From contig NC_070614.1 of the NCBI RefSeq assembly GCF_027172205.1, forward strand, positions 34,896,001 through 34,960,000: 64,000 bases of DNA, in the 5' to 3' direction. The DNA is from Podarcis raffonei (taxonomy: Eukaryota; Chordata; Lepidosauria; Squamata; Lacertidae). Of this stretch, positions 16,324-28,200 are shown piece by piece. Both the position numbers and the translations under genes were made by a program. The notes beneath the pieces were generated by a model, which saw only the letters and a list, made by a program, of their open reading frames with translations, was not told where the DNA came from and searched no databases. Position 1 is the stretch's first letter. Every line of letters starts with the position of its first letter.

Positions 16324-17444
16324 AGTATCCACTGCAAGTTCTCAGGGTGCAATCTGTAGTGCAGTTCAATCTCTCGCTCGCTTTTTGCATGCTCAAGATC
16401 CAGCTGCAGGCGCTGGGGAGGGAGGGGGAAGAGATGCAAGCGCGAAATGGAGATGCACAGCGGGCAGAACGCCAGGAAAGTTTCAGAACAGGTCACTGAG
16501 TCTAAAACGCTAACAGGTGACAACTGCCCATCCCCCCCACAAGCACATAACTGAACGTCTTCCTGCAAGTAGCAGAAGCCACAGGCCGACCACATCCTGC
16601 CTCACAAAAATGGCGCCAAAGGCCTCGCCCTCCCCTCCCCCTCCGCCCTTGGTGTGTTTCTGCCCATATAAGGCAATCAATGCAGCGCTACAGCTTGCCC
16701 CACAGCCTACCATGGGAAGTCAAAGCTCAGCAGCCTAGCAACAGCTCAAGCCTGCCCCACTTGGTGGCCAGAGGGCATGGGGAGGAAGAATATAGTAGGT
16801 CACAACAAGGAGGAAAGGGAGGTGCAGGTCTGGGAACTGGGACTCCTGGTTTTCTCTGCAGGAAATTTTGTGATGCTAGGAGTTGAGGTTTCCTGGGTTC
16901 TCCGAGAAAGGAGAGCTTCGGGAGAAGAGAGTAAGAATGAAGGAAGGGTTCAGACTTCTGCTTTCTTTGAAAACTATACATGCCCCAGCTCTGCAAGACA
17001 AGGGTTAGAGAAGGAGCAAGTAGGGGCGAATGACCCAGGATGACTATAGAATTCAGTAGGCTTGCACACGAAGAACCGTCATGCTTATCTCAAAACCGGC
17101 GGCCCCCACATCCCCCCGCCAGCGGTCCCTTATCGCTCGGAGAAGATCAGTTCTGTCGGATAAGGGTGGGTCCTTCCTGTCTCATTTGCCATGAGGTTAA
17201 AAAGAAAAGAAAAAAAGCTACTGAGATGGTGGCAGCAAATCTGCCTTTAAATGGTGAAACAGCCACCTCCTTCTTCAGGGCAAAAGCAAGCCAAACAAAT
17301 CTGCAAACAAAAGCTGGTAACTGGGAGGCGTTCAAAGAAAAACCCCTCCACCTAACTTTGACTGCTCCATCTTGAAGAAGTAGCAAATTTTCCTCCATTC
17401 CCTGCTTTTCTGACCCATTCTGGCCCAAATACTATATGTGTTAG
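16324..17444. other. Intergenic, weak promoter-like patch, no gene supported
   Basis: A TATAAGG at about 16668 lies 50 bp after ATGGCGCCAAAGG (E2F-like). The following ATG opens only eight codons. No splice acceptor/donor pair, family resemblance or repeat assignment could be supported over the rest. Confidence 0.3.
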
Positions 17445-17517
17445 AAGCCGCCCAGAGTGGCTGGAGGAAGCCAGCAGGATGGGCAGGGTATAAATATAAT
17501 GATGATGATGGTGATGC
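17445..17517 (+). repeat. L2-like LINE 3' end
   Basis: GCCGCCCAGAGTGGCTGGAG, then GGGCAGGGTATAAATATAAT and a GATGATG tail. This is the same 3' terminus seen on the opposite strand at 53440-53510, where it is attached to readable RT sequence. Confidence 0.65.
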
Positions 17518-17877
17518 TTTAGAAGACACACACAAATGTCCTTTGCTTCAAAAGCTGCACCTCACTCCAGCATTTATTTTGCTTCAACCACAGCCCCCCA
17601 GGAGTTTTTTGTGCCTCGTGCCTTAAACTGGGTAGCCATATTTATTCTGTCCTTGAAAGGGGGCTCATGGCCATTGATCATTTGAGTCCTTGTGAATTTG
17701 TATTGACCCTTAATAGAGTAAACCCTCCTCACCCCACAAAATATTTATTTTCTTAGGTTTTTGTGGCACTAGCCTTAGGAGGCAACTTCTCTTTAGACTC
17801 ATTTCACAGACGAGATGAGAACTGAAGCAAAGGGAGAGTAACCTGGCTGGGATAGTTGGGATAGCAGGCTTGTTGGT

Positions 17878-17952
17878 CTTTGAATGTCTGGTGTAGATTT
17901 TTCAATTTCGTTGTTCTGTATGGGACAAGGACAATAAAGATTATCGTATCGT
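17878..17952 (+). repeat. LINE 3'-terminus relic with ATCGT repeats
   Basis: TTCGTTGTTCTGTATGGGAC, AAGGACAATAAAGATTATCG, then a short ATCGT tandem tail. A terminal AATAAA-type sequence followed by a short tandem repeat is also how the two non-L1 LINEs at 37342 and 38717 end, so this may be a 3' stub of a related family. Confidence 0.45.
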
Positions 17953-20615
17953 ATTTGCCCAAGGGCACAGGGCAAATCCTGGGAGGGTTGGGGGGATCAT
18001 AGATCCTTGGTCAGGTGTCTTGCCTATGAGGCCACTCCAGCCTTGGGTTCTTTAAATCCTCCAGATGTACACCTTTATATACAATATCCCAGCTGCACTT
18101 CTTTTTTCCAAACAAACCCCTGAAATTGCTTCTCTGAGGAGAGGGGGGATGTTTCTCAGAAAACGATGAAACTGAAGCTGGCTCTTGTGACAGTCCCAGC
18201 GACAAGTATGCAGGAAGTTGAAGTCCCTTCCCCCACCCCACCCCAACATTCACTCACTTTCACAGGTTTTGATTTGAGCCCTTGCAGAGACCACTCTGCC
18301 CTGTCTGCCCCACACTGGCCTGCCCCCCCCCCAAGTTTTGAGAGAATGGGGAAGTGAAGGGAACGGTATAACTGGAGAGGAAGCAGGTGGGGTTTCTGAT
18401 GGGGAAGGGGAGGCTTACAAGCCAGGCCTTTTTTAGCTCAGTCAATAAAGCAGAAATTTGAAAGCCTGGGGGGTTATGCACCCATGACATCTCCCACCCG
18501 GGCTGAGAGGCTCAAGTGGTAACTGCGGCGTTAGCCCTAGAGACAAACTCCTAAGAAGAGCTCAGTGGAAAGCCTTTGGGCTCATTAGAAAAGTGCCCCT
18601 AGCAAAACTGTGCAGCTTTTAATGTTAAATTATTTTCATACACATACCCCAATACAAAATGACTTTAGAAGAGGTATTCTTACACACACACACCAATCTT
18701 CAGCACAACAGGAAATGGGGCCCCAGGAAAGGTATTGCGGGCATCAGTAACAGTACTTTCTGTTCGGAAAAAGCTGGTTTTCTTCATACACAAATTAACG
18801 CAGACTCAATTAATTCGTATCAGCTCGGTGACTCATGGACAAAGTTATCTGTTTCGATTTACTTACAAGAAATTCTTAATAAAATAAGAAATGTTTCTTT
18901 CGTCAGATGCAGTCCTACTCTCAAGCCCTGCCTGTTATGCAAGACAGTCAACCTCTTTATGGGTCCTGCTCTTTCTCAGCAGTCTGAAATTTAGCAAGTG
19001 GTGCTTTCCCCATCACTGTATCTGAAGGCTGTGGGAAAGCCTCAGTTGCTAAATGTCAGGATGCTTTAAGGACACACTAGGACAAATGGGGGGGGGGAGA
19101 CACTGTGAGAATGCCCTCCCCTAAATTCTCTATCATATATGCTGTGGTAAAATGGGGAGGCAACTGAATTGTGGGGTGGGAGATTTGTCAGCGTTGAAGA
19201 TCCAATTCTAAAACAATTTCATGTTGTAAAACAGGCATGTACCTGAGGTAAAATTGCCTTCAAACAACCAAACTGGGCAGCCAAACCTGAAAACTAGAAG
19301 AGCTTCACCTCCCTGCCCCACAAATCCCCCCAACACTTTTTGGGAGCCAATAGGCTGCAAAACGACTGGCAGAGATGGCAAGGGAGGTTAATAACATGGC
19401 AGAGTGGGGAGACATTGCCAATTTTTGTGACCTTTTCTGGCAGGCTGCTGCTAGACATTCACCTCTTAGGAAAACAGGGTCAACAAGGCTGCTGAGGCAG
19501 CGACAGCCGCAGGGAACAGCAGCCGTCAATGCTGGGTCAATAAGGATGAGAGTGGAATAGATGGCAACCCTGCTGCCCTGCTGGGATCCACCTAAGGGGA
19601 CAAGATGAGAGATCAGAAACTAGAGGCTTCTCCCCTAGTTAAATCCAGCCCTTTGAGGAGTCTGATATGCCGCCAGCAGCACTAGTCGCCTACAGAGAGG
19701 TGCGACGGGAAAGGCAACTGCAGGCAAGAGGACTAGCTGGGGATGGGCCCTGGCTCACCAGCCTCCCTCCCTCTACATGCCCCCTAACAAAGAAGGGGAG
19801 TCATAGCAGCCTGGCAGCATCAGGCAGATCACAGCTCTGCAGTAAAGAAAGCTACACATTTCCCCCCTTAACACAGGGGACTATCTTAATGGGGCTGCTT
19901 CTAGGTTGGGAGGGGGTCCCTGGGGAAAGCACCCGCTGGAGGACCCCCTCATCCGCCACTGGGACCTGGTGGGTTTATCTAGCAATGGAGACAGCAGCAG
20001 ATCTCCAGCAGTGCCGGGCAGCTGAGTCAAGCCTCCATTTTAGTTTCTCACAATGCCCCCAATGTAGCATCACTACAGAGCACTGTAGGATATTTAAATG
20101 GTGGCTACACTCAGCTCCCCACCGCACCCCAGAAGCATCGTCTGGAGTGCCAGGTCAATGTGTTTTTGTTTTCTTAAACAGGGAACAAAGGCATGTGTCC
20201 GCACTGGACCCTACCAAGATGTTGTGAACTCAACAGTTCCCTAAGGGTGCCATGTGTTGACACTCACCCAACTGTTTAATACCATTTAGCCTGATGGTGC
20301 CTGCTTTGAATGGCAGCAGCTCTCTCCTGAGTCCCAGGGCAGAGGTCATTTCCAACATCCACTGCCTCAGAGGTGGGGAACCTTTGGTCCTCCAGGTGTT
20401 ACTGGGCTTGAACTCCCATCAGCCCCAACCAGTACGGCCAACAGTCAAGCATGATGGGAGTTGGATTACAGCAATGCCAAGAGAGCTACAGGTCCATCCT
20501 TGTTATGAGGAAGTGGTTGAGGGAAACAGGAGGCTTACAAGGCTTACAACCGGCTAGCTCCAGTTTTTGTCCTCCTTGCTAGGTCCACCAACTTTGCTCA
20601 TATTATGAGTGCACA

Positions 20616-20665
<50 letters not shown>

Positions 20666-22510
20666 AATAAGCCTCTCTTCCTGAGCCCCTCTCCCCAGTT
20701 ATTAAGCAGATGTGTGACAGGATTGTGACCTTGGGCTGTTGCCATGTGGGTACAGCAAGGCCATACTGAGCAAAGGAGACTGTGAATTTGAGAGGAAGGA
20801 GGAGGAGCCAGAGCAAGACAGACTACGCATGAGACAAGAGACAGACCGATGTGCGAGCCTGCCTTTGCTTTTCCTCTCTCAGGCTCTGGGCAGGATGTGG
20901 TTGCCCCGTCTCTCTTCTGACAAATGTTTCTGGGTCTCTGCAGTTCCCTCTCCCAGGCTAAGCTGAAACTCCCTGCAAAGGGAACTAGAGGCGAGAACAC
21001 AAGCATATAGGGCAGGGTGACCTAATATGTGTCAAGAACATAAGTGCCTGCTGACAGAGCCATCTCGCTCCCTGGCCAGGAAGAAGTTTCTAGAAAGCTC
21101 ACAGGCCAGAGATAAAGGCAACAGGTCTTTCTCACTGTTGAAACATCCCACCGGCACGCACACAACAGCAGCCATTAACTGGCATGGACTTGTATCTCTG
21201 TACATGGAGATTCTGTTTACCCATCACCACCGCTCTATGAATTGGGGCTGTTCTGAATCTCCTGTCAATCAGATTGAGAGTGCCCCCAAATTATAGTGTT
21301 GAAGGGGGACAAAGAAACAAATTATATTTCCTAGGTACATAATTTCATCAGTCTCTGTCCTATCTAATCTAGAGAAACACAACACTCTAGCCTTCTTCAT
21401 ACCGCAAGTCTAAACAATGGAATTTGCTCCCACAGGAGGCAAGGGAAGGATAAAAACTTGGGTGGGTTCCAAAGAGAATTAAACAGATTCGGCTACTAGC
21501 TACAATAGGCAGCATGCTTCTGAAGACCAGCTGCTGGGGAGCTGTTGCACTCAGGTTCTTCTTCCAGATTTCCTGTAGACATCTTGTTGGCTACTGTGAG
21601 AGGATGCTAGACCCCTTCCTTAACACCTGCATACTCCCCACTGCCCCAACGTCTGATGAAGTCCTACAAGACTCTTGTCCCAAGCTCTAAACAAGCGCAT
21701 CCTTCGGGGGTGGGACTACACAGCAATGTTTTAGCGCAAGTCCCACTTGTTCCTTCTGATAGCAAACTCTGTCTCCAAGTGGCGATACAGAAATGGCCCA
21801 GAGGCAGGAGGCAGGGCAGCAGAACAGTAGGGAGTGAATAAGGAGTGCTTCTCAAGAGAGGGGGACAGAGAACACCTCACCCAAGCCAGTCCCTCCAGAA
21901 AAAAATGCCTGAAGCTGACATTAGACCTCAAGACAGCAGAGGGGTGAAGCAGACCCACCCAAAATCACAGCAGGTTCTGGAGAGCACATGCTAGATATAC
22001 TTTTTAAAAAAATTGACATGGGAACCAATTTAACATGCATGTCTGTTTATCATGTAGCACAGGGCAGGGGGACCCTTGACCCTCCAGCTGCTGCTGAACT
22101 ACATCTCCCATCAGCCCCAGCCAGGGTGGCTAATAGTCAAGGCCAATGGGAACATGCACTGTTCCTCTTCTCCATTTTCTCCTCACAACAACCCTGTGAG
22201 GGCTGTTAAGACTGAGACAGAGCGATTGGCCCTCAGTAACACAGCCAGCTTGCTTCAAGGCTGAGTGGATGTTAAAAATGAGGAAGCCCCCATTCAAATC
22301 TTAACACCTGAATCCCCATTTCATGTGGGATTTGTCCCTAGATACTTTTCAGACAAATACATTTTCTATTCATGTTATTTTTTAATTTTTATCATTATAT
22401 CATTTCTCTCTGAACATGTAACTGGAAAAGCAGGCTGTTATTATTATTATCATTTTTAAAACGATGACTTAATACAAGTCTCTGTCAGTCAGCCATCACA
22501 CCCAAGAATT
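17953..22510. other. Intergenic, no gene supported
   Basis: Holds a 46-bp (CA)n microsatellite at 20616-20661, palindromic MITE relics at about 20368-20470 and 22062-22145, and a dispersed repeat fragment at 21478-21615 whose relative lies at 38470-38595. MIR-like SINE tail sequence is at 22163-22260. The 186-codon open frame at 19667-20227 has no recognisable domain and no splice context, and I regard it as chance. Confidence 0.4.
20616..20661. repeat. (CA)n microsatellite
   Basis: An uninterrupted CA dinucleotide run of 46 bp, the longest in the window. Shorter CA runs lie at 37391-37413, 53319-53354 and 60166-60187. Confidence 0.95.
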
Positions 22511-22511
22511 T

Positions 22512-22640
22512 GTCAAATAGCCATAGCTCAGTGGTAGAGCTGAAGGTTTAACCCCTGGCAACTCCAAATAAGCCAGAAAAGACCCTTGTCTGAAATCTTA
22601 GGCAAGAGTGTTGCTGCCAGTAGGTGTAGATCAGGGGTGG
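22512..22640 (+). repeat. tRNA-type SINE relic
   Basis: The A-box-like head GCCATAGCTCAGTGGTAGAG is followed by GAAGGTTTAACCCCTGGCA (B-box region) and the body GACCCTTGTCTGAAATCTTA, GTGTTGCTGCCAGTAGGTGT. A second, more decayed copy lies at about 23733-23905 (+). A 3' part is visible in reverse orientation at 59876-59940 (GAAAGCTGCCTTATACAGAG, CATGTAGCTCAGTCTTGTCT). Confidence 0.6.
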
Positions 22641-23235
22641 CTAAGCTACGGCTCACCAGCTATTGTTGGCATGATTTTCCATTGCTACTTTGGAAAGTAA
22701 CTGATGAGGGACACAACAATAAAAAGAGATTGACAGCAAAAATCATACCCTTGTTTTCACGGTTGATTTTCCTAATGCTTCTTTGTACTATTTCTTGAGA
22801 ACAGCACAGAGTGTTTACTTCCTACCTCCGAACAGGAAAATGCATAGAGGAGAATGACAAAAAGGACTGGCAAAAGAGCAAGTCATAAAACGGATTGCCT
22901 AATTCAAGTAATTATTTAATAGGGGTCAGGGGGTTACTACAGTAGTACATGAACTCGTGAATTGGACTGAAACAAGTGACTGAGGAGAAAGCAGGGCAAT
23001 GCCACCAACAGCGCTTGGTAAAGACAGAAGACAAATGAGTCTTAAAGCAAAGAAAGGCGCCATTCTACTTAACCAGTTCCTTCACTCATTTTTAGAACTC
23101 ACTACTGCAAAATTGTTGGTGGTGTTGGTCAACTATATCTGTGGCTTCCACAAAGATATAAATAACCCAGTGATGATCAATCAAGGTGGCTGAGGCTGCC
23201 TCACCTAGCCAAGGAGTTTCCAAACCTTGCAAATT

Positions 23236-23725
23236 AGTCAGAAGAATAAAATTTCAGGTCCTGGAAAACTTCCCAATTAAGGCCTCTGCAACAGAGATTC
23301 CCAGAGGTACCACACTATGCAGCTGGGAGCAGTTCAAGATTCTGCTTTTAGCATTTAAAACCTTAAACAACTTGAGATCAGGCTACCTAAGGGGTTACCT
23401 CACCCCATATATCCCTGCCCAGCAACTACGCTCCTCAAAGGGTGTATTTAGTTTGTCCTAGAAACTGGGCTTTTGGTGTGGCCAACTCCAGCATCAATTC
23501 CCAGCCAAAATTGGGCAGGCACCCAACATCTGATGTTTGGGTATCTACTGAAGACATCTTTGTTTAAGGCTTTCCATAGGAATCTGTAGGAATGGTTTCA
23601 TTGCTTTCAGAGCCTGTAAGAACGGTTTTGTTTTTAGAATTTGTATTTTTGTGTGTGTTGTTTTTGTCTTGTTGCACACAATGGCCTCAGGCTGTAAAGT
23701 TGGTTTTATACATATGTAAAAGTAA
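23236..23725 (+). repeat. L2-like LINE 3' fragment
   Basis: Decayed C-terminal RT sequence QFKILLLAFKTLNNLRSGYL is followed by an L2-type 3' UTR (CCAAAATTGGGCAGGCACCC, then GAAGACATCTTTGTTTAAGG). It is truncated at both ends. Confidence 0.55.
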
Positions 23726-24770
23726 GAATAAGAATTCAGAGGTAGAACCCTTGCTTTGTATGAAGAAGGTCCTGTGTTCAATCTATGGATTTAACCAGTT
23801 TAGAAGGATCAGATGGCAAGCAATGGAAAAGACCCCTGCCTGAGACCCTGGATAGCTGTTGCCAGTCAAAGTAGACAAAACTGGGTTAGGTGGACTTTCT
23901 ATGTTGGTGGAAAAACATTTAATTCCTCTTGCTGCAGAGCTATGGTGTCTCAGCTAGCCATAGCTCAGAAAATGGAATAGCCCATGTTCCCTAGACTGCC
24001 TCCAGCCCTGCTAGATCAGCCCATTTAATTCAGCACCCTGCTTCCCAGTACCAGCTAGATGTCTCTTGGATGCCCACAGGAAGGTGCTGAAAGCAATAGT
24101 CCTCACCTGTTGTTGCCCCCCGGCAGCTGGAATTTAGTGGCCAGCTGCATGAGGCAAGGGGAAGGAAGTTCCACGCAGCCACCACGACTCAAGAGGACCA
24201 CTATATCCAGAGACAGCATGCCACCAAATGCCCACCGAGCTTCTCCAACCAGCCATAAAGCCTCACCTCACCATCCTTATCCCTGCACTTTTCTCAGCTG
24301 GTCACGGCAGTAGACAGTTGGGGCCGTGTGTTCTTATTACACTGCAAATGCCTTGGGAAGGGCAGAACCTTACTCTTGCTTTGGGAAAAAGAAAAACAGA
24401 GATCCCAAATGCCTCAATACCTGACCATACCTTCTACTGCTTTCTGATGCGAGAAACGAATGGGTGCTTCTAGTTGTTAAAGGGTGAACATTTCAGCTTC
24501 TGCAACCATCGTTTCTTGGCTTGCCTAAAATGAAATAAATAAATAACCGCCTCTCATCATCAGATAAGATGTCCTGCCTGGTAAGCTCTGAAAGCAACAG
24601 CGAGGAAAGACTGACTAATGTTATGTTGCCTAGGGGATGTGGGGTGTTTGTGAGAGTCTAGTTGGTGATTTCACTGGAGAAGCCAAGACAGGCCTAAAGA
24701 ATCCCCATTCTCAAATGAGTGGTGGAACTGCAGTCTCTCCACTTCCTAAACACCCTCGTTTGTCCCAATC

Positions 24771-24783
24771 CATTCAGCACACA
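24771..24783. repeat. Target-site duplication, left copy, of the outer LINE
   Basis: CATTCAGCACACA here is repeated exactly at 37343-37355, directly after the ATTC tail of the outer LINE. The two copies are 12.6 kb apart because an L1 later inserted into the element. The first bases overlap the ATTC repeat phase, so the true duplication may be 9-13 bp. Confidence 0.85.
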
Positions 24784-24834
24784 GGACTTCGAGGGGAAGA
24801 TGGCCGCCGAACTAGCTGCAGAGTTCTGGAGGTT

Positions 24835-24852
24835 ATCTGAGGCAAGCTTTTA
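24835..24852. repeat. Target-site duplication, left copy, of the full-length L1
   Basis: ATCTGAGGCAAGCTTTTA is repeated without mismatch at 31047-31064. The pre-insertion sequence reads GCTTTT/AAATC, a good match to the L1 endonuclease site TTTT/AA on the + strand, as expected for an L1 now lying on the - strand. Confidence 0.95.
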
Positions 24853-25222
24853 TTTATTTTTTTTTTTTATAATATTTTTTATTACGTTTCTTTCCAACTT
24901 TTATACATTGCAAGCAAATAAGGAATTTACAAGAAACCATTTTTTTTTTTTTAACAAAAATCCCAATTTGGACTTCCCCACCCCTTCCGATTCTGCGTTC
25001 TTTATATTAACAATGTCAGCAATTTGTTACCTTATGTCATACCTTATTGTAACTTTTACATGTTATGTATCTAAATTCAATATATTGTGTCACAGTTTTT
25101 ATACCTTTAAAATAAACGTAACATGTTCAGTTCATATTATCTCCTTTTCTCTTTTATCACTTAGTTTACTATTTACTTAATCATAATTGCTAAAGCGTAT
25201 CATTTCGAAATCATGCACAATC

Positions 25223-28200
25223 TTAAGATTCATACAGTTTATAATACTTTTGCAAGTAGTCTTTAAACTTTTTCCAGTCCGCCTCAGTTGTTTCTACATC
25301 CAAATCTCGGATTCTGCCGGTCAGTTCAGCTATCTCCATGTAGTCCATCAACTGCGTCTGCCATTCCTCCAGCGTGGGTAAATCTTGTGTCTTCCAATTC
25401 TTTGCGATAAGTATTCTTGCTGCTGTACTAGCATACATAAACAAAGTTCTGTCCTTCTTTGACACTTTCTGGTCTACCATGCCCAACAGGAAGGCCTCTG
25501 GTTTCTTGGGAAAGGTATACCTAAATATCTTTTTCAACTCATTATAAATCATTTCCCAGAAAGCCTTAACCCTTGGGCATGTCCACCAGAGGTGAAAGAA
25601 AGTCCCCTCTGCTTCCTTACACTTCCAACATTTATTGTCAGACAGGTGGTGTATCTTAGCTAACTTGACTGGGGTCATGTACCACCGGTATATCATTTTC
25701 ATAATGTTTTCCTTCAAGGCCGTACTTGCCGTGAATTTCATTCCGGTGTTCCATAACCTTTCCCAGTCTTCAAACATAATGTTGTGTCCAACATCCTGTG
25801 CCCATTTAATCATAGCAGATTTAACTGTCTCATCCTGTAAGTTCCACATAAGCAGCAAGTTATACATTCTAGATAACAGCTTTGTCTTTGGTTCTAACAA
25901 TTCTGTCTCTAGTTTCGACTTTTCCACCTGGAAACCAACTTTTTTATCCATTTTGAAAACCTCTTGAATTTGAGCATAATGTAACCAATCTCGCACCTTA
26001 TTTTTTAGTTTGTCCTGGCTCTGCAACTTCCAATTGTCTCCAATTTTTTCAGTCAGTTCCCAATATTTCGGCCAATAGGCCTCCATATTGGGTCTTTTTC
26101 GGGCCTTGGCCTCCACTGGTGATAACCACCTCGGAGTTTTACTCTCTAGTAAGTCTTTATATTTCATCCAGACTGCAAAAATTGCTTTTCTGACAATGTG
26201 ACTTTTAAACAATTTATGTACTTTAACCTTGTCGTACCATAGGTATGCGTGCCATCCAAAAGCATTATTAAAACCTTCCAGATCTAGGACATCAGTGTTT
26301 TCCAACAAGAACCAATCTTTCAGCCAGCAGAAGGCTGCAGCTTCATAATACAACCTCAGGTCCGGCAGGGCAAACCCCCCTCTTTCTTTTGAATCTGTTA
26401 ATATTTTAAACTTTATTCGGGGCTTTTTGCCCTGCCAGATAAATCTAGATATATCCTTCTGCCATTTTCCAAAGCAGTCCACTCTGTCCACGATCTGTAA
26501 GGTTTGAAACAAAAATAACATTTTCGGCAACACATTCATTTTTATCGCTGCGATTCTTCCCAACAAGGAAAGTTTCAATCTTGACCAAATTTCTAAATCC
26601 TTTTTAACTTCCAACCAACATTTCTCATAATTATCCTTAAATAAATTCAAATTCTTGGAGGACAAATAAATCCCAAGGTATTTCACTTTTTTAACCACAT
26701 TCAGTTCTGTTTCTCTCTGAAACCCCTCTGTTTCTGTGATTGTTAAATTTTTGGTCAGAACCTTAGTTTTTTGTTTATTCAACCTAAATCCCGCCACCCG
26801 ACCAAATTCCGATATAAGTTCGAGAACTCTTTTTGTACTGGATTCTGGCTCCTGCAGTGTCAAAACTAGGTCATCTGCAAAAGCTTTCAGTTTATATTGT
26901 TTCACTCCGACCTCTATCCCTTGTACCAACCGGTCCTCTCTGATCATATTCAATAGCACCTCCAGGACTGAAATAAATAACAGAGGGGATAGAGGGCACC
27001 CTTGTCGTGTCCCTTTTTCAATTTTAAATTCCTCCGTCACCACATTGTTCACTATTAGTTTAGCTTTTTGTTCTGAATAGATTGCATGTAATCCATTCTC
27101 AAACCCCCGTCCCACTCCCATCCCTTCCAAGTTCTTCTTCATAAACATCCAAGATATGTTGTCAAATGCTTTCTCCGCATCAATAAAAATTAACACCGCC
27201 CTTGTGTTCCTATTAGTCTGCAAAAGTTCTAAAATGTCAATGATGTTTCTAGTGTTCTCATATAAATGTCTACCAGGGAGAAAGCCTGCTTGGTCTTTAT
27301 GAATTACTTCATTTAAAACTTTTTTAAGTCTATTTGCCAAAATGTCTGCAAATATTTTGTAATCCACATTTAGGAGTGAGATGGGACGGTAGTTTTTAAG
27401 CTGAGTCTTTTCAGATTCTGACTTAGGTATCAATGTGATGAAGGCTTCTTTCCACGTTTCTGGTGCCCTCTTCCCATCCATGATCTGGTTACATACCTCC
27501 AACAAAGGTTGTATCAAATAGTCCTTCAGAACCTTATAATATTTGGAGGTAAGTCCATCCGGGCCTGGAGATTTGCCTAGTTGCATATTCTGAATGGCAC
27601 CTTCAATTTCCTGTGAGGTTATTGTAGAGTTCAAGATTGATCTTTTATCTTGAGTTATTTTTGATAGTCCATTTGTCTTTAAAAATTGATCTATCTCTGA
27701 TTCTTTCTGGGGCCCCTGTGCATACAGTTCTTTGAAGTATCTGTGGAAGCACTTCCTAATTTCTTCTGGTTTCTGTACCATCCTTCCATCAATCTCTAGG
27801 TTTGTTATCGTATTTAGCTTTTGTCTTTTTTTCAGCTGCCAAGCTAATAGCTTTCCACATTTATTTGCTGATTCAAAGGATCTTTGCTTCATCTGTTTTA
27901 TTTTCCATTCAATCTCCTGATTGATCAATTTTGAATATTCTGCTTGGTGGAATTTAATTTCTCTCAGCACCTCCTTGGACTTTGGTTTGGTTCTCAGTTT
28001 TTTCTCTCCTTGGTATATTTTCTCCAATATTTTGTCCTTCTTTCCATTCCAGAGTTTTTTCTTGATTGTATTCTGTTGTATCAGAAACCCTCTCATAACA
28101 GCTTTGCTTGCGTCCCAGATCGTTCTTTTTTCAACTGTAGTATTCAGATTTATCTCAAAATAGTCCTTTAATGTTTTTTGGGCCTTTTTCACAATCTCTT

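Noticed and set aside
16710-16736. ATG opening MGSQSS, like the N-terminus of MARCKSL1, after a TATA-like box
   Set aside because: The frame stops after eight codons, no donor follows and nothing downstream resembles MARCKSL1. A coincidence of six residues.
19667-20227. 186-codon open frame on the + strand
   Set aside because: No domain, no exon context. Stop-poor GC-rich sequence is enough to explain it.
20554-21006. 150-codon frame on the - strand with Cys-Val repeats
   Set aside because: The repeat is just the translated CA microsatellite at 20616-20661, and the rest has no domain.
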